DNA of 59,372 bases, taken from an uncultured Prochlorococcus sp. (lineage in GTDB: Bacteria > Cyanobacteriota > Cyanobacteriia > PCC-6307 > Cyanobiaceae). Location of the stretch: NCBI GenBank assembly GCA_902576415.1, contig CACGVZ010000007.1, positions 1 to 59,372 of the forward strand, in the 5' to 3' direction. A program made the translations under genes and the position numbers. Below the pieces are notes generated by a model. The model was not told the DNA's origin, ran no database searches, and was given only the letters and a program-made list of their open reading frames with translations. This document shows, piece by piece, positions 18,863-28,057 of this stretch. Position 1 is the stretch's first letter. Every line of letters begins with the position of its first letter.

Positions 18863-20092
18863 TTGAAAAATGCAAATTTAAAAATTTTTGAATTATCACC
18901 TAAAGATGAGAGGGATAATATCAATTTAGGTTTATCTAGAATCAAAAAAGCGCTTCAAGAACTTGGTAATCCTTGCAAGAATATCCCTGCAATACAAATT
19001 ATTGGAACCAATGGAAAAGGATCAATCGCTGCATATTTAGAAAGTATACTTTTTGAAGCTAAAAGGAATTTTGGTGTAACGACATCTCCTCATCTTTTAG
19101 ACGTATGCGAGAGAATTAGAGTTAATAAAAAAAATATTAATAAAACTGATTTTGAAAAAATCTATAGATTAATAGAAAAAAATTTTTCAACAATTGAATT
19201 AACTCCTTTTGAAAAAATCATTTGCTGCGCACTAACTTTTTTTGACCATAAAAAAGTTGAATTGATCATTCTTGAAGCTGGCTTAGGGGGACGATTAGAC
19301 GCAACAACAGCCCATAAATCTAGACCAATAATTGCTATTGGAAATATTGGCTTAGACCATAAAGAATTTCTTGGAGATACCATTGAAAAGATTGCCAAAG
19401 AAAAATTATCAGTTATTGAAAAAAATTCGATTGTCATCTCATGCAACCAAAATAGTCAAGTTGAAAATTTAATAACCCAAAAAGTTAAAGCGGTTGGAGC
19501 AGAAATTATCTGGAAAGATTCAATTTCAAACAGCTATGATCTTGGATTAAAAGGAATTTTCCAAAAACAAAATGCTTCAGTAGCTGTTGGAGCAATTGAA
19601 GCGCTGAATAATTTGGGATTTAATATTAAAGAAAAACACATATCTGAAGGTCTTAAAAAGACATCTTGGAAGGGAAGGCTAGAAATAGTTAATTATTTCA
19701 ACAAAAAAATTCTTATAGATTGTGCGCATAATTATCCTGCTGCAAAAGCACTCTCCAATGAGCGAAGCCATTGGAAGAATGAAGATGAAGGAATTTATTG
19801 GATTTTAGGTGTCCAAAGACAAAAAGATATTGACGCAATATTAAAAACACTTCTAAAAAAAAATGATCACTTATTACTTGTACCAGTTCCAAACCAACCT
19901 AGTTGGCAATTAAAAGATCTCTCTCAGATTAAAGAAATTGACTTTCAAAAAACAATTGAATTTAAAACATTTGAACTTGCCATTGAGTATTTATTTTCTC
20001 TAGAAAAATGGCCAACTAATCATCCTGTTATAACAGGTTCTATTTTTTTAGTTGCTGAATTTATTAAATTTGCAAATAAACAGAAATGTTAA
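18863..20092 (+). CDS. folC: Folylpolyglutamate synthase / dihydrofolate synthase
   Basis: This Mur-ligase-family enzyme adds glutamate to dihydropteroate and folates. The P-loop IIGTNGKGSIAAYLES is near residue 47, EAGLGGRLDATT near residue 140, and the ligase motif IDCAHNYPAA near residue 290. Length 409 aa. The start is TTG at 18863, 11 bp after argD, so the two genes are probably co-transcribed. The 3' end overlaps the convergent FAD-oxidase gene by 4 bp. Confidence 0.94.
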   Translation: MKNANLKIFELSPKDERDNINLGLSRIKKALQELGNPCKNIPAIQIIGTNGKGSIAAYLESILFEAKRNFGVTTSPHLLDVCERIRVNKKNINKTDFEKIYRLIEKNFSTIELTPFEKIICCALTFFDHKKVELIILEAGLGGRLDATTAHKSRPIIAIGNIGLDHKEFLGDTIEKIAKEKLSVIEKNSIVISCNQNSQVENLITQKVKAVGAEIIWKDSISNSYDLGLKGIFQKQNASVAVGAIEALNNLGFNIKEKHISEGLKKTSWKGRLEIVNYFNKKILIDCAHNYPAAKALSNERSHWKNEDEGIYWILGVQRQKDIDAILKTLLKKNDHLLLVPVPNQPSWQLKDLSQIKEIDFQKTIEFKTFELAIEYLFSLEKWPTNHPVITGSIFLVAEFIKFANKQKC

Positions 20093-21444
20093 ATATTGAA
20101 TTGTTCCTTTATTTCCCAACCCTCTAATTTTCCTGGATTTAATAGCCCTTTAGGATCAAATTTTAATTTTGCTTTTACTTGATCTGCGTCCACCACTCCC
20201 AGACCTCCGCCTTCGACAGTTAAAACGTGGGGATTAAAAATAAACGCTCCAAGTTTTTTACAATCTAACATTATTTCATTTAATTCTTCTAACCCATTCC
20301 ACTTTAATACGGGCAAAGCTGCTATTCTTGGTGATCCTTGCTGAGAAACGGCCTCTAAATGCCAAAGAACTCTTTTACCCCATTTTTTTCTCAAAAAATT
20401 AATTAATTCTAGTTCATTATTCAATGGCAAAAGCATCTGTAAATATGTCCAATTTTTATTCCTAGACCGCATATGAAGAGTTGTATGATTCCATACGACT
20501 TCAGAAATTCCATTGACGAGTTTTTCTTCTTCCCCAAGAAGCGTGGATTCAACTTTGAATTCTTTACAAATCATCTTGATAGTATTAATTCCTCCAAGAG
20601 TAGATTGAATTAATATCTTGTGATTTCTAGTTTTACTTTTAAACCATGTTGGCATTTGATCTGCAATTTCATCTTCAAGAATTGCTCCTAGTTTCAAATC
20701 AATTGCCGCGCTAGTAAGAGTTTTTAATATTTCTACTGTTTGTTCAAATTCAAAACAGTCAATAACTATTGAATACCACTTTCGTTTGATATCAGTGGCA
20801 AGTATTAAAGAAGTAATTATTCCATTAGTCCCATAAGCATGATTAAGAGGTTCGGATTCTTTAGCATCAAATTTTAATAATCCAGGTTTTTCATTAATAG
20901 TCACTGCCTCTAAGCCAATAAGATTTCCTGGATCTCTTAAAAATCCCCACCTAATGGACCCAATACCTCCTGATCCACCTGCAATAAAACCTCCAATTGT
21001 TGCGGTTTTCCAAGTACTAGGAAGTAACCTCAATTCCCTCCCATATTGCTCTAATTGTTTATTTAAATCTCCCATGACGCAGCCAGACTGTACTTTTACA
21101 AAACCTGTATCTGGATCAAATTCTTCTAACTTATTAAAGTGACTCATCTGCATTACAACTCCTTTAAAAAGTGGGACAGCTTGTCCATAATTACCTGTAC
21201 CTGAACCCCTCAAAGTAAGTGGTATGGAAAATTCCCAACAAATTTCTGCTACTTCCTTTACTGCGTTGTGATCACTAGGTCTTACCACCAAATCAGCAAT
21301 ACATTCGTCTAATTTTTCAGTAAGGATTGGAGAGTAGTTATAAAAATCTTTTGAAAGTCTTTTTATGTCGGATTGGTTTTCAATAATCTCTAAGTTTTTG
21401 ACTTCCCTAAATTTGTCTATAAATTTAAGACTATTTGATGTCAT
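20089..21444 (-). CDS. FAD-linked oxidase (GlcD/PCMH-type dehydrogenase)
   Basis: This is a flavin-dependent 2-hydroxyacid or alcohol oxidoreductase of the GlcD/FAD_binding_4 family. The PCMH-type FAD site is seen in LTLRGSGTGNYGQAVPL near residue 76 and GGFIAGGSGGIGSIRWGFLRD near residue 150. The C-terminal GLLNPGKLEGWE is the family ending. The substrate cannot be told; glycolate dehydrogenase is possible but the iron-sulfur partner is not adjacent. The downstream gene on the RNA of the same strand is folC's convergent partner, and a deaminase-like hydrolase lies 36 bp upstream, probably in the same transcript. Confidence 0.85.
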   Translation of the reverse strand: MTSNSLKFIDKFREVKNLEIIENQSDIKRLSKDFYNYSPILTEKLDECIADLVVRPSDHNAVKEVAEICWEFSIPLTLRGSGTGNYGQAVPLFKGVVMQMSHFNKLEEFDPDTGFVKVQSGCVMGDLNKQLEQYGRELRLLPSTWKTATIGGFIAGGSGGIGSIRWGFLRDPGNLIGLEAVTINEKPGLLKFDAKESEPLNHAYGTNGIITSLILATDIKRKWYSIVIDCFEFEQTVEILKTLTSAAIDLKLGAILEDEIADQMPTWFKSKTRNHKILIQSTLGGINTIKMICKEFKVESTLLGEEEKLVNGISEVVWNHTTLHMRSRNKNWTYLQMLLPLNNELELINFLRKKWGKRVLWHLEAVSQQGSPRIAALPVLKWNGLEELNEIMLDCKKLGAFIFNPHVLTVEGGGLGVVDADQVKAKLKFDPKGLLNPGKLEGWEIKEQFNI

Positions 21445-21480
21445 TAATAAAATTTTATGTTTTGTATATAAATTAGCCCA

Positions 21481-22716
21481 TTAACAATATAAATCGCCTT
21501 TTATAAATACTTTTCTCTTTAAAGTACTCGAAAAAACATCTGCCCATCTTTTCGCATCTAAAATTACGAAATCAGCAGGACAACCCTTTTTAATTAAACC
21601 ATCCCATTTTAAGTTTAATAATCTGCTTGGAGCTAAAAAAATAGAAGATAAAGTCATTCTCTCCCAGGGATTTAGTTGCAGCATAGGTATCGAGCAAGAC
21701 AACATATAAAAGGGATCAAAATTACCAAATGGATACCACGGATCTTGAACGTTATCACTACCTAGAGACACATCTACGTGTGATTTTTGTAATTGCTTTA
21801 TTGGCGCAACTGGTCTTTTTAATGAGGTGTTTTTATTGTCTCTATTGAGCAACCAAAAATTTGTTAAGGGTAAGGCAATGACCTTAATATTCTTCTCAGC
21901 CATTTTTTCTCCTAAATTTAAAATTTCTCTATGACTTAAAGAAATAAGACTACTCAAATGACTACAAGTAATTGGAACATTATTAATTTTTAAATTTTCG
22001 ATTGTCTCTAATAATACTTTCAATCCTGCTCCAGGCTCAGTAATTGATTCATCTATATGCAGATCAACTTCTAATTTATATTTCTTTGCGAGAAGAAGCA
22101 TCTTTGAGAGAAATTTACTAGTGTCTTTTTTATTAAAAGGAGGAACAATAACGCCACCTAAGATACCTCCATTAGAGGAAAAAAATTTTGCTAACTCTTC
22201 TCCATTAGGCGTATCCCAGAATTCCAATGGAGCTAAAGCAACGAATTGTAATGTCAACTTAGTTGAAAATTTTTTTTGTAATTCAAAAAGTTCAATCCAA
22301 ATATCAATCGATTGACTTTTGTAAGTATCAATATGACTTCTAATGGCTCGGTATCCATTTTGTAAAGCAAGTTTTAATGATTTCTCAACTCTCTTGAGAA
22401 CCTTATCTACAGTTCTAGTTTTATGTTCCTCAAGATTTATTGATAATGCTCCTCTATAGTTTGATTCAAGATTAGGAAAATCTTCCCACGTAAAAGATTT
22501 ATCAAAATGCGAATGCGTTTCAACAAATCTTGGGAATAAAATATTTTTTGGTTTTGTAGCTTTATTTTTTAAAGGTTTTAACTCAGAAACAAATCCATTC
22601 TCCCAACTTATAGAAACTGAACATAAATCCTCTACATCAATAATGAGGTTATCAAAATCTTCTATTAAAAAAAGGCTTCTGGGAATAAGAACCTCAGCCA
22701 TTCCGGAATTACTCAA
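21481..22716 (-). CDS. Cytosine deaminase-like amidohydrolase
   Basis: This is a metal-dependent hydrolase of the CodA branch of the amidohydrolase superfamily. Metal and substrate motifs in order are ETHSHFDKSFTW near residue 86, IRSHIDTY near residue 144, VDLHIDESI near residue 236, CSHLSSL and SLGSDNVQDPWYPFG near residue 320. The closing DPWYP is characteristic of cytosine deaminases. No signal peptide is seen. It could act on cytosine, a related pyrimidine or an isocytosine-like compound; specificity is not visible. It is upstream of the FAD oxidase and about 130 bp from tRNA-His. Confidence 0.8.
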   Translation of the reverse strand: MSNSGMAEVLIPRSLFLIEDFDNLIIDVEDLCSVSISWENGFVSELKPLKNKATKPKNILFPRFVETHSHFDKSFTWEDFPNLESNYRGALSINLEEHKTRTVDKVLKRVEKSLKLALQNGYRAIRSHIDTYKSQSIDIWIELFELQKKFSTKLTLQFVALAPLEFWDTPNGEELAKFFSSNGGILGGVIVPPFNKKDTSKFLSKMLLLAKKYKLEVDLHIDESITEPGAGLKVLLETIENLKINNVPITCSHLSSLISLSHREILNLGEKMAEKNIKVIALPLTNFWLLNRDNKNTSLKRPVAPIKQLQKSHVDVSLGSDNVQDPWYPFGNFDPFYMLSCSIPMLQLNPWERMTLSSIFLAPSRLLNLKWDGLIKKGCPADFVILDAKRWADVFSSTLKRKVFIKGDLYC

Positions 22717-22843
22717 ATCTTTAAATTTTTCTTTATTTTAAAACATTAGAAAACTTTACTGAATTAGAAAATAATTCAAATTTCGCTAAAAGATAAAATA
22801 ACTATGAAAAATTACCCTTGAGTTGTTAAATTTATAAATGTGA

Positions 22844-22917
22844 GGCGGGCGTCGCCAAGTGGTTAAGGCAGCGGCTTGTGGCGCCGCTATTCGGGGGTTC
22901 GAATCCCCTCGCTCGCC
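22844..22917 (+). tRNA. tRNA-His (anticodon GTG)
   Basis: The acceptor strands GCGGGCG and CGCTCGC pair with one G-T wobble. The extra G-1 at 22844 faces C73 at 22917, the hallmark of tRNA-His. The anticodon stem GCGGC/GCCGC holds TTGTGGC, giving GTG. The T-arm is GGGGG-TTCGAAT-CCCCT (four Watson-Crick pairs plus G-T). No CCA is encoded. Confidence 0.96.
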
Positions 22918-22988
22918 CTCAAAAAAATTGCAGCAAAACTATTTACCTTGTAATTTTGAATTAAATAATCATATAAATTCCTAGCAAA

Positions 22989-24383
22989 GTGCTAACAAAA
23001 ACAAAACCAGACAAAAAAATTTTTCAAAAGAATTTAACTACTGGAAGTTATTGGATAACCACATTTGGATGCCAAATGAACAAGGCTGATTCTGAGAGAA
23101 TGGCTGGGATATTAGAGAAAATGGGATATACCAAAGCAGATAATGAATTAAATGCCGATTTGGTCTTATACAATACATGCACTATCAGAGATAATGCAGA
23201 GCAAAAAGTTTATAGCTTTCTAGGAAGACAAGCAAAAAGAAAGCACAAAACACCTAGCCTAAAACTTATTGTTGCAGGTTGCCTTGCTCAGCAGGAGGGA
23301 GAGTCCTTACTAAGAAGAGTCCCAGAACTTGATCTAGTTATGGGGCCTCAACACGTAAACAATCTTGAGAATCTTCTGGGGAAAGTTGATTTGGGAAATC
23401 AAGTTGCCGCCACAGAAGAAACCTTCATTTCTGAAGACATAACAAATGTCAGAAGAGAAAGCTCAATTTGTGGTTGGGTGAATATCATTTATGGATGTAA
23501 CGAAAGATGTTCATATTGTGTAGTTCCCTCTGTTAGAGGGAAAGAGCAATCAAGATATCCAAATGCTATAAAAAGTGAGATTCAAAAATTAGCTGACGAT
23601 AATTTTAAAGAAATTACTCTTTTGGGTCAGAATATTGATGCTTATGGTAGAGATCTTCCAGGAACTACAAAAGAAGGAAGAAAAGAAAATACTCTAACTG
23701 ATCTTTTATATTACATACATGATGTTAAAGGAATTAGAAGAATAAGATTTGCCACCAGTCATCCAAGATATTTTTCAAAAAGATTGATTAAAGCTTGCTA
23801 TGAACTTGATAAAGTCTGCGAACATTTCCATATTCCCTTCCAAAGTGGAAATGATGAAATCTTGAGACAAATGTCCAGGGGATATACTACAAAAAAATAT
23901 AAAAATATTATCGAGAATATAAGATCATTAATGCCAGATGCATCAATCACAGCTGATGCAATAGTTGCTTTCCCAGGAGAAACCGAACAACAATATCAAG
24001 ATACATTAAAGCTAATATCAGATATTGGATTTGATCAAGTAAATACCGCAGCATACTCTCCAAGACCAAATACTCCTGCAGCAGCTTGGTCTAATCAACT
24101 TACTGAAGAAGTAAAAAAAGCTAGATTGCAGGGAATTAATGATTTGGTCGAGAAAACTGCTAGGAGCAGAAATCAAAGATACCTTAACAATATCGAAAGC
24201 GTTTTAATTGAAGGTTTAAATCCAAAAAATTCCTCGCAAATCATGGGTAGAACTAGGACAAATAGGTTAACTTTCGTAGAGATTCCCAAAAACATTAATT
24301 TTAATTATTCATTAGGTGATGAAATAGATGTCAAAATAAATGAAGCAAGACCTTTTTCTTTAACGGGTGAACTTTATTTATAA
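22989..24383 (+). CDS. miaB: tRNA-2-methylthio-N6-isopentenyladenosine synthase MiaB
   Basis: This radical-SAM methylthiotransferase modifies A37 in tRNAs reading U-starting codons. The N-terminal cluster cysteines are in [25 protein letters not shown] and AGCLAQ. The radical-SAM cluster is in [13 protein letters not shown] near residue 160. A C-terminal TRAM domain includes MGRTRTNR. Length 464 aa. The start is GTG at 22989. It is followed 12 bp later by ddl. Confidence 0.96.
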   Translation: MLTKTKPDKKIFQKNLTTGSYWITTFGCQMNKADSERMAGILEKMGYTKADNELNADLVLYNTCTIRDNAEQKVYSFLGRQAKRKHKTPSLKLIVAGCLAQQEGESLLRRVPELDLVMGPQHVNNLENLLGKVDLGNQVAATEETFISEDITNVRRESSICGWVNIIYGCNERCSYCVVPSVRGKEQSRYPNAIKSEIQKLADDNFKEITLLGQNIDAYGRDLPGTTKEGRKENTLTDLLYYIHDVKGIRRIRFATSHPRYFSKRLIKACYELDKVCEHFHIPFQSGNDEILRQMSRGYTTKKYKNIIENIRSLMPDASITADAIVAFPGETEQQYQDTLKLISDIGFDQVNTAAYSPRPNTPAAAWSNQLTEEVKKARLQGINDLVEKTARSRNQRYLNNIESVLIEGLNPKNSSQIMGRTRTNRLTFVEIPKNINFNYSLGDEIDVKINEARPFSLTGELYL

Positions 24384-24395
24384 TTTTTTTTCGAA

Positions 24396-25463
24396 ATGAT
24401 CGGGGAAAAGAAAAAATGTATTGGGTTAATATTTGGCGGAGAATCCAATGAACATGAAGTATCAATATCCTCTGCAAAAACAGTTTTTCAAGCCTTTAAT
24501 TCAGAAACAAACAAACAACGCTTTACTGTTAAAGCCTTTTACATCAGCAAATTTGGAGATTGGCTTGATAGTAATATTTCAGAAAAAATTCTAGTTGGAG
24601 AAAGTAAAAACAATACGACAAAAAAACAAAACATTTTAAATCAAGAAAAAATTAATTTCCTTGACAGCATCGAATTTAAAGATGTTGATGTTTGGTTTCC
24701 CCTTTTACATGGATTTAATGGTGAAGACGGTTCAATTCATGGCTTACTGAGATTTACAAAAAAACCTTTAGTAGGATGTGGAATTGTAGGCTCTGCAATT
24801 GGAATGGATAAAATTCTGATGAAAACAATTCTCTCAAACCTTAAATTCCCACAAGTTAATTATCTATTTATTCAAAATGAAGATCTCAACGATAAAAAAG
24901 TAAGAAATAAACTTGTTGGTGAAATTTTAAAGAAATTAAATTTTCCTCTTTTTATCAAACCATCGAACTCTGGATCATCTCTTGGCATCTCAAAAGTCAA
25001 AAATGAATCAGAAATATTGCAAGCATTAGAAAAGGCTAGAGAAATAGATACAAGAATCCTTGTAGAGGAAGGTTTAGAGGTAAGGGAGATTGAATGCGGA
25101 ATAATTGGGAATTCAAAACTCTTAACCTCTGAGATAGGAGAAGTAAAGTACGAAAGTGATTGGTATGATTACGATTCAAAATATCATTCAAATAATCAAA
25201 TAACTATCCCAGCCGAAATAGATTCTAAAATCACAAGAAAAATTAAAGAAATTGCTATTCAAAGTTGTAGAGCACTAAATATTTTCGGTTTTGCAAGAGT
25301 AGATTTCTTTTTAGAAAAATCTTCAAATAAAATTTTGTTAAATGAAATAAATACAATCCCTGGTTTTACAAAAAAAAGTATGTTTCCAATGCTTTGGAAA
25401 GCTTCAGGTTTAAATATTGAACAACTTGTGGCTAAACTGGTAGATATATCCCTAGATTTATAA
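24396..25463 (+). CDS. ddl: D-alanine--D-alanine ligase
   Basis: This ATP-grasp enzyme makes the D-Ala-D-Ala dipeptide for peptidoglycan. GGESNEHEVSISSA near residue 14, HGFNGEDGSIHGL near residue 108, IKPSNSGSSLGISK near residue 188 and LLNEINTIPGFT near residue 313 are the expected motifs. Length 355 aa. It heads a division/cell-wall run: ddl, a small conserved gene, ftsQ, ftsZ, all on the plus strand. Confidence 0.96.
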   Translation: MIGEKKKCIGLIFGGESNEHEVSISSAKTVFQAFNSETNKQRFTVKAFYISKFGDWLDSNISEKILVGESKNNTTKKQNILNQEKINFLDSIEFKDVDVWFPLLHGFNGEDGSIHGLLRFTKKPLVGCGIVGSAIGMDKILMKTILSNLKFPQVNYLFIQNEDLNDKKVRNKLVGEILKKLNFPLFIKPSNSGSSLGISKVKNESEILQALEKAREIDTRILVEEGLEVREIECGIIGNSKLLTSEIGEVKYESDWYDYDSKYHSNNQITIPAEIDSKITRKIKEIAIQSCRALNIFGFARVDFFLEKSSNKILLNEINTIPGFTKKSMFPMLWKASGLNIEQLVAKLVDISLDL

Positions 25464-25473
25464 TTTAAATAAA

Positions 25474-25884
25474 ATGATGCATGGACTTCTTTGGTTACCA
25501 TTGCTTTTTATCTTTTTATTATTGACTGCTCTAGGATGGTTAGAGAGAAGAAGGCAAAATCTTTTTAGGAGCTGGGCCAGTGGTTCTGAACTTTGTAAGT
25601 TAGATAGTTCAGGTGCAGCTTCTCTAAAAAATGGGGAATTGAGATGGAGCGCATTTGAAGCTGGTACATTTGAAGAAAAAGATAGTTTCACAATCAAGAA
25701 ACTAGAATTAGTTGAATTAATGGCCCTTACTTCAGGAGAAGCTCCCCTTACAAATGAATCTCAAGGAAAGTGCAGATTGAGATTAGTAGGTGATGGGAAA
25801 GAGATGGATGTGCCATTTTCAGATGCAGACCAGGCGAGAGAATGGATGGAGCAATTAATGGAAAAAGCTCGATGTGATTTGTGA
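25474..25884 (+). CDS. Conserved small membrane-anchored protein upstream of ftsQ
   Basis: The family is not one I can name, though I recall similar cyanobacterial proteins in this position. The 136 residues start with a membrane span (LLWLPLLFIFLLLTALGWLE) followed by a positive RRRQNLFRSW stretch, so the rest is cytoplasmic. The body (GELRWSAFEAGTFEEKD onward) is mostly beta-type and ends in an acidic helix (REWMEQLMEKARCDL). It lies 10 bp after ddl and overlaps ftsQ by 4 bp, so translational coupling to a division gene is likely. ATG 25477 is an equally possible start. Confidence 0.85.
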   Translation: MMHGLLWLPLLFIFLLLTALGWLERRRQNLFRSWASGSELCKLDSSGAASLKNGELRWSAFEAGTFEEKDSFTIKKLELVELMALTSGEAPLTNESQGKCRLRLVGDGKEMDVPFSDADQAREWMEQLMEKARCDL

Positions 25885-26606
25885 AAAAAGAGAAAAATAT
25901 TAACAATAAAAGCTTTTTATTACTAACATTATTTTTATTTTCGACAAGCTTAATAAGCCTAAAAACAATTAAAAAGGTAAATATTCAGGACATTACAATT
26001 GCTGGAAGTGAATTTATCTCTCAGAATGTTGTCGCAAAAAATTCATCTTTAAAATTTCCAATCCGATTAATTTTAATTAATGCGCATTTTTTAGAAAAAG
26101 AGTTAAAACAAAATTTATCACTCAAGAATGTCTCAGTCAGTAGACAAATTTTTCCTTTTGGTTTGAAAGTTAATGTTAAGACAAGAACTCCAATTGCGTA
26201 TGGTGAGAGAATATTAAATGACAAAAATATATCAGGATTTATTGATAAAGACGGGATTTTTATAAATAAACAAAATGCAGCAAATTTAGATTTAAACACC
26301 CTAACAATAAAAGTTTTTGGTTGGAAAGATAAATACAAAAAATTATTATCTGAAATATTTATTGCCCAAGAGAATTATGACTTTGAGATCGTCAAAATAA
26401 CTTTTTCACCAAATGGGTTTCTAACTCTTGAGGAAATAAATTTAAAAACGATATTCTTAGGATTTAATCCAAATTTAATAAGTTATCAATTACAAATAAT
26501 TAATAACTTAAAAAATGAATTAAAGAAAAATAATTTTTCTGAAAAAATAGATAATATTGATCTTACCGATCCAAATAAACCAAAAATAAAAGTGTTCAAA
26601 CCCTAA
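25881..26606 (+). CDS. ftsQ: FtsQ/DivIB-type cell division protein
   Basis: This is a bitopic divisome protein with a POTRA domain. A short lysine-rich cytoplasmic tail is followed by one membrane span (FLLLTLFLFSTSLISL). The POTRA repeat begins at about residue 35 (VNIQDITIAGSEFISQNVV) and continues into the FtsQ domain (VSRQIFPFGLKVNVKTRTPIA). The sequence is divergent but the order of parts and the position before ftsZ support the call. The start GTG at 25881 overlaps the preceding gene by 4 bp. Confidence 0.85.
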   Translation: MKKEKNINNKSFLLLTLFLFSTSLISLKTIKKVNIQDITIAGSEFISQNVVAKNSSLKFPIRLILINAHFLEKELKQNLSLKNVSVSRQIFPFGLKVNVKTRTPIAYGERILNDKNISGFIDKDGIFINKQNAANLDLNTLTIKVFGWKDKYKKLLSEIFIAQENYDFEIVKITFSPNGFLTLEEINLKTIFLGFNPNLISYQLQIINNLKNELKKNNFSEKIDNIDLTDPNKPKIKVFKP

Positions 26607-26749
26607 TATTTGTGATGTGATTTTAATTTATTTTTCTTAATTATTGTAGTGTTGATGTGGGTTTAGCATTTAAAACAAAAATATTTATTAAATGAATATT
26701 TAAGGTTTTTCTTCAACAAATTCCTACATATGAGCTTACTAAGTTCATA

Positions 26750-27901
26750 ATGCATCCAACACAAGTATTAGATCCTTATTCAGAGATGAGCTTCGGTAAC
26801 AATCCAAACTTTGATCAATCAAAAGACATCCTTCCAAGTCAAAATGCCAAAATTGAAGTAATTGGCGTTGGTGGAGGAGGAAGTAATGCTGTAAACAGGA
26901 TGATTGATAGTGATCTTGAAGGAGTTTCATTCAGAGTTCTTAATACTGATGCGCAAGCCTTACTGCAGTCCTCCGCTGAGCGAAGAGTCCAATTAGGTCA
27001 GAATTTAACAAGGGGGCTAGGAGCCGGAGGAAATCCAAGTATCGGCCAAAAGGCTGCGGAAGAATCTAGAGATGAGCTTCAACAATCATTAGAAGGTTCC
27101 GACTTAGTATTTATTGCAGCAGGGATGGGTGGAGGTACAGGTACAGGAGCAGCTCCAGTAGTTGCTGAAGTTGCGAAACAAAGCGGAGCATTAACAATAG
27201 GAATAGTAACTAAACCTTTTTCCTTCGAAGGCAAAAGAAGGATGCGTCAAGCAGAGGAAGGGATAGCGAGATTAGCAGAAAATGTTGATACTCTTATTGT
27301 CATACCAAATGATCGATTAAAAGAAGTTTCTTCGGGTGCCTCTATTCAAGAAGCGTTCAGGAATGCTGATGATGTTTTAAGAATGGGAGTACAAGGTATA
27401 AGTGAAGTAATTACCCGTCCAGGTGAGGTAAACCTTGATTTCGCTGATGTGAGATCAGTTATGACTGAGGCTGGAACAGCACTTCTTGGTGTAGGTATAG
27501 GATCTGGTCGATCTAGAGCTATAGAGGCTGCTCAAGCTGCCATTAATAGTCCATTACTAGAAGCAGGAAGAATTGATGGAGCAAAAGGTTGCCTTGTAAA
27601 TATCACTGGGGGGAGAGATTTGACTCTTGACGATGTGAACTCAGTTGGTGAAGTTATAAGTGATGTAGTGGATCAAGATGCCAATATAATCGTTGGTCAA
27701 GCTGTTAATGAAGATATGGATGGTGAGATACAAGTTACCGTCATTGCAACAGGTTTTGATACAAACCAACCATTGAAGCAACAAAGAATTAAAAATAGAT
27801 TATCAAATCAATCTTTCTACAATGTTTCCGATAACACAGATTCTGGTGCAAATATTCCAGAATTTTTAAGGTTAAGGCAAAATAAAAAAAATATAGATTA
27901 A
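26750..27901 (+). CDS. ftsZ: Cell division protein FtsZ
   Basis: This tubulin-like GTPase forms the cytokinetic ring. The nucleotide site is seen in [13 protein letters not shown] near residue 40 and the tubulin signature [14 protein letters not shown] near residue 125; the T7 loop [11 protein letters not shown] is near residue 227. A ~35-residue N-terminal extension precedes the globular core. The C-terminal conserved peptide is IPEFLRLRQ, after a short linker. Length 383 aa. A 143 bp gap separates it from ftsQ and probably carries its own promoter. The SRP RNA gene lies just downstream on the other strand. Confidence 0.97.
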   Translation: MHPTQVLDPYSEMSFGNNPNFDQSKDILPSQNAKIEVIGVGGGGSNAVNRMIDSDLEGVSFRVLNTDAQALLQSSAERRVQLGQNLTRGLGAGGNPSIGQKAAEESRDELQQSLEGSDLVFIAAGMGGGTGTGAAPVVAEVAKQSGALTIGIVTKPFSFEGKRRMRQAEEGIARLAENVDTLIVIPNDRLKEVSSGASIQEAFRNADDVLRMGVQGISEVITRPGEVNLDFADVRSVMTEAGTALLGVGIGSGRSRAIEAAQAAINSPLLEAGRIDGAKGCLVNITGGRDLTLDDVNSVGEVISDVVDQDANIIVGQAVNEDMDGEIQVTVIATGFDTNQPLKQQRIKNRLSNQSFYNVSDNTDSGANIPEFLRLRQNKKNID

Positions 27902-27915
27902 TAGTTAAAATAAAG

Positions 27916-28011
27916 TGACTCGGTTATCTCGCCTGCCTCAAGCATCCCTTGTGGCTGCTACCTTCCGGTCCTGACCAGGTTTAGGCGTTAAAACCGCGAA
28001 AGGCCGAGTCA
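27916..28011 (-). ncRNA. ffs: Signal recognition particle RNA (4.5S type)
   Basis: The minus strand carries the universal SRP domain IV core: GGTCAGGACCGGAAGGTAGC followed by AGCC, with the GGAA tetraloop and the asymmetric loop bases. The ends pair (TGACTCGG with CCGAGTCA), giving a ~96-nt hairpin of the short bacterial type. No 6S or Alu-like extension is seen. It sits between ftsZ and panB on the opposite strand; its 3' end is about 15 bp from the ftsZ stop. Confidence 0.93.
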
Positions 28012-28016
28012 GTGAT

Positions 28017-28022
28017 ATATTA
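28017..28022 (-). promoter_or_regulatory. Candidate -10 box for the SRP RNA
   Basis: On the minus strand TAATAT ends about 5 bp before the first paired base of the SRP RNA, the right spacing for transcription to begin at the RNA 5' end. The -35 region is not convincing. The same 46 bp gap must also carry panB's leader. Confidence 0.35.
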
Positions 28023-28057
28023 GCAATTCTTGATTAAAAAAGATACATAAATTTCTT

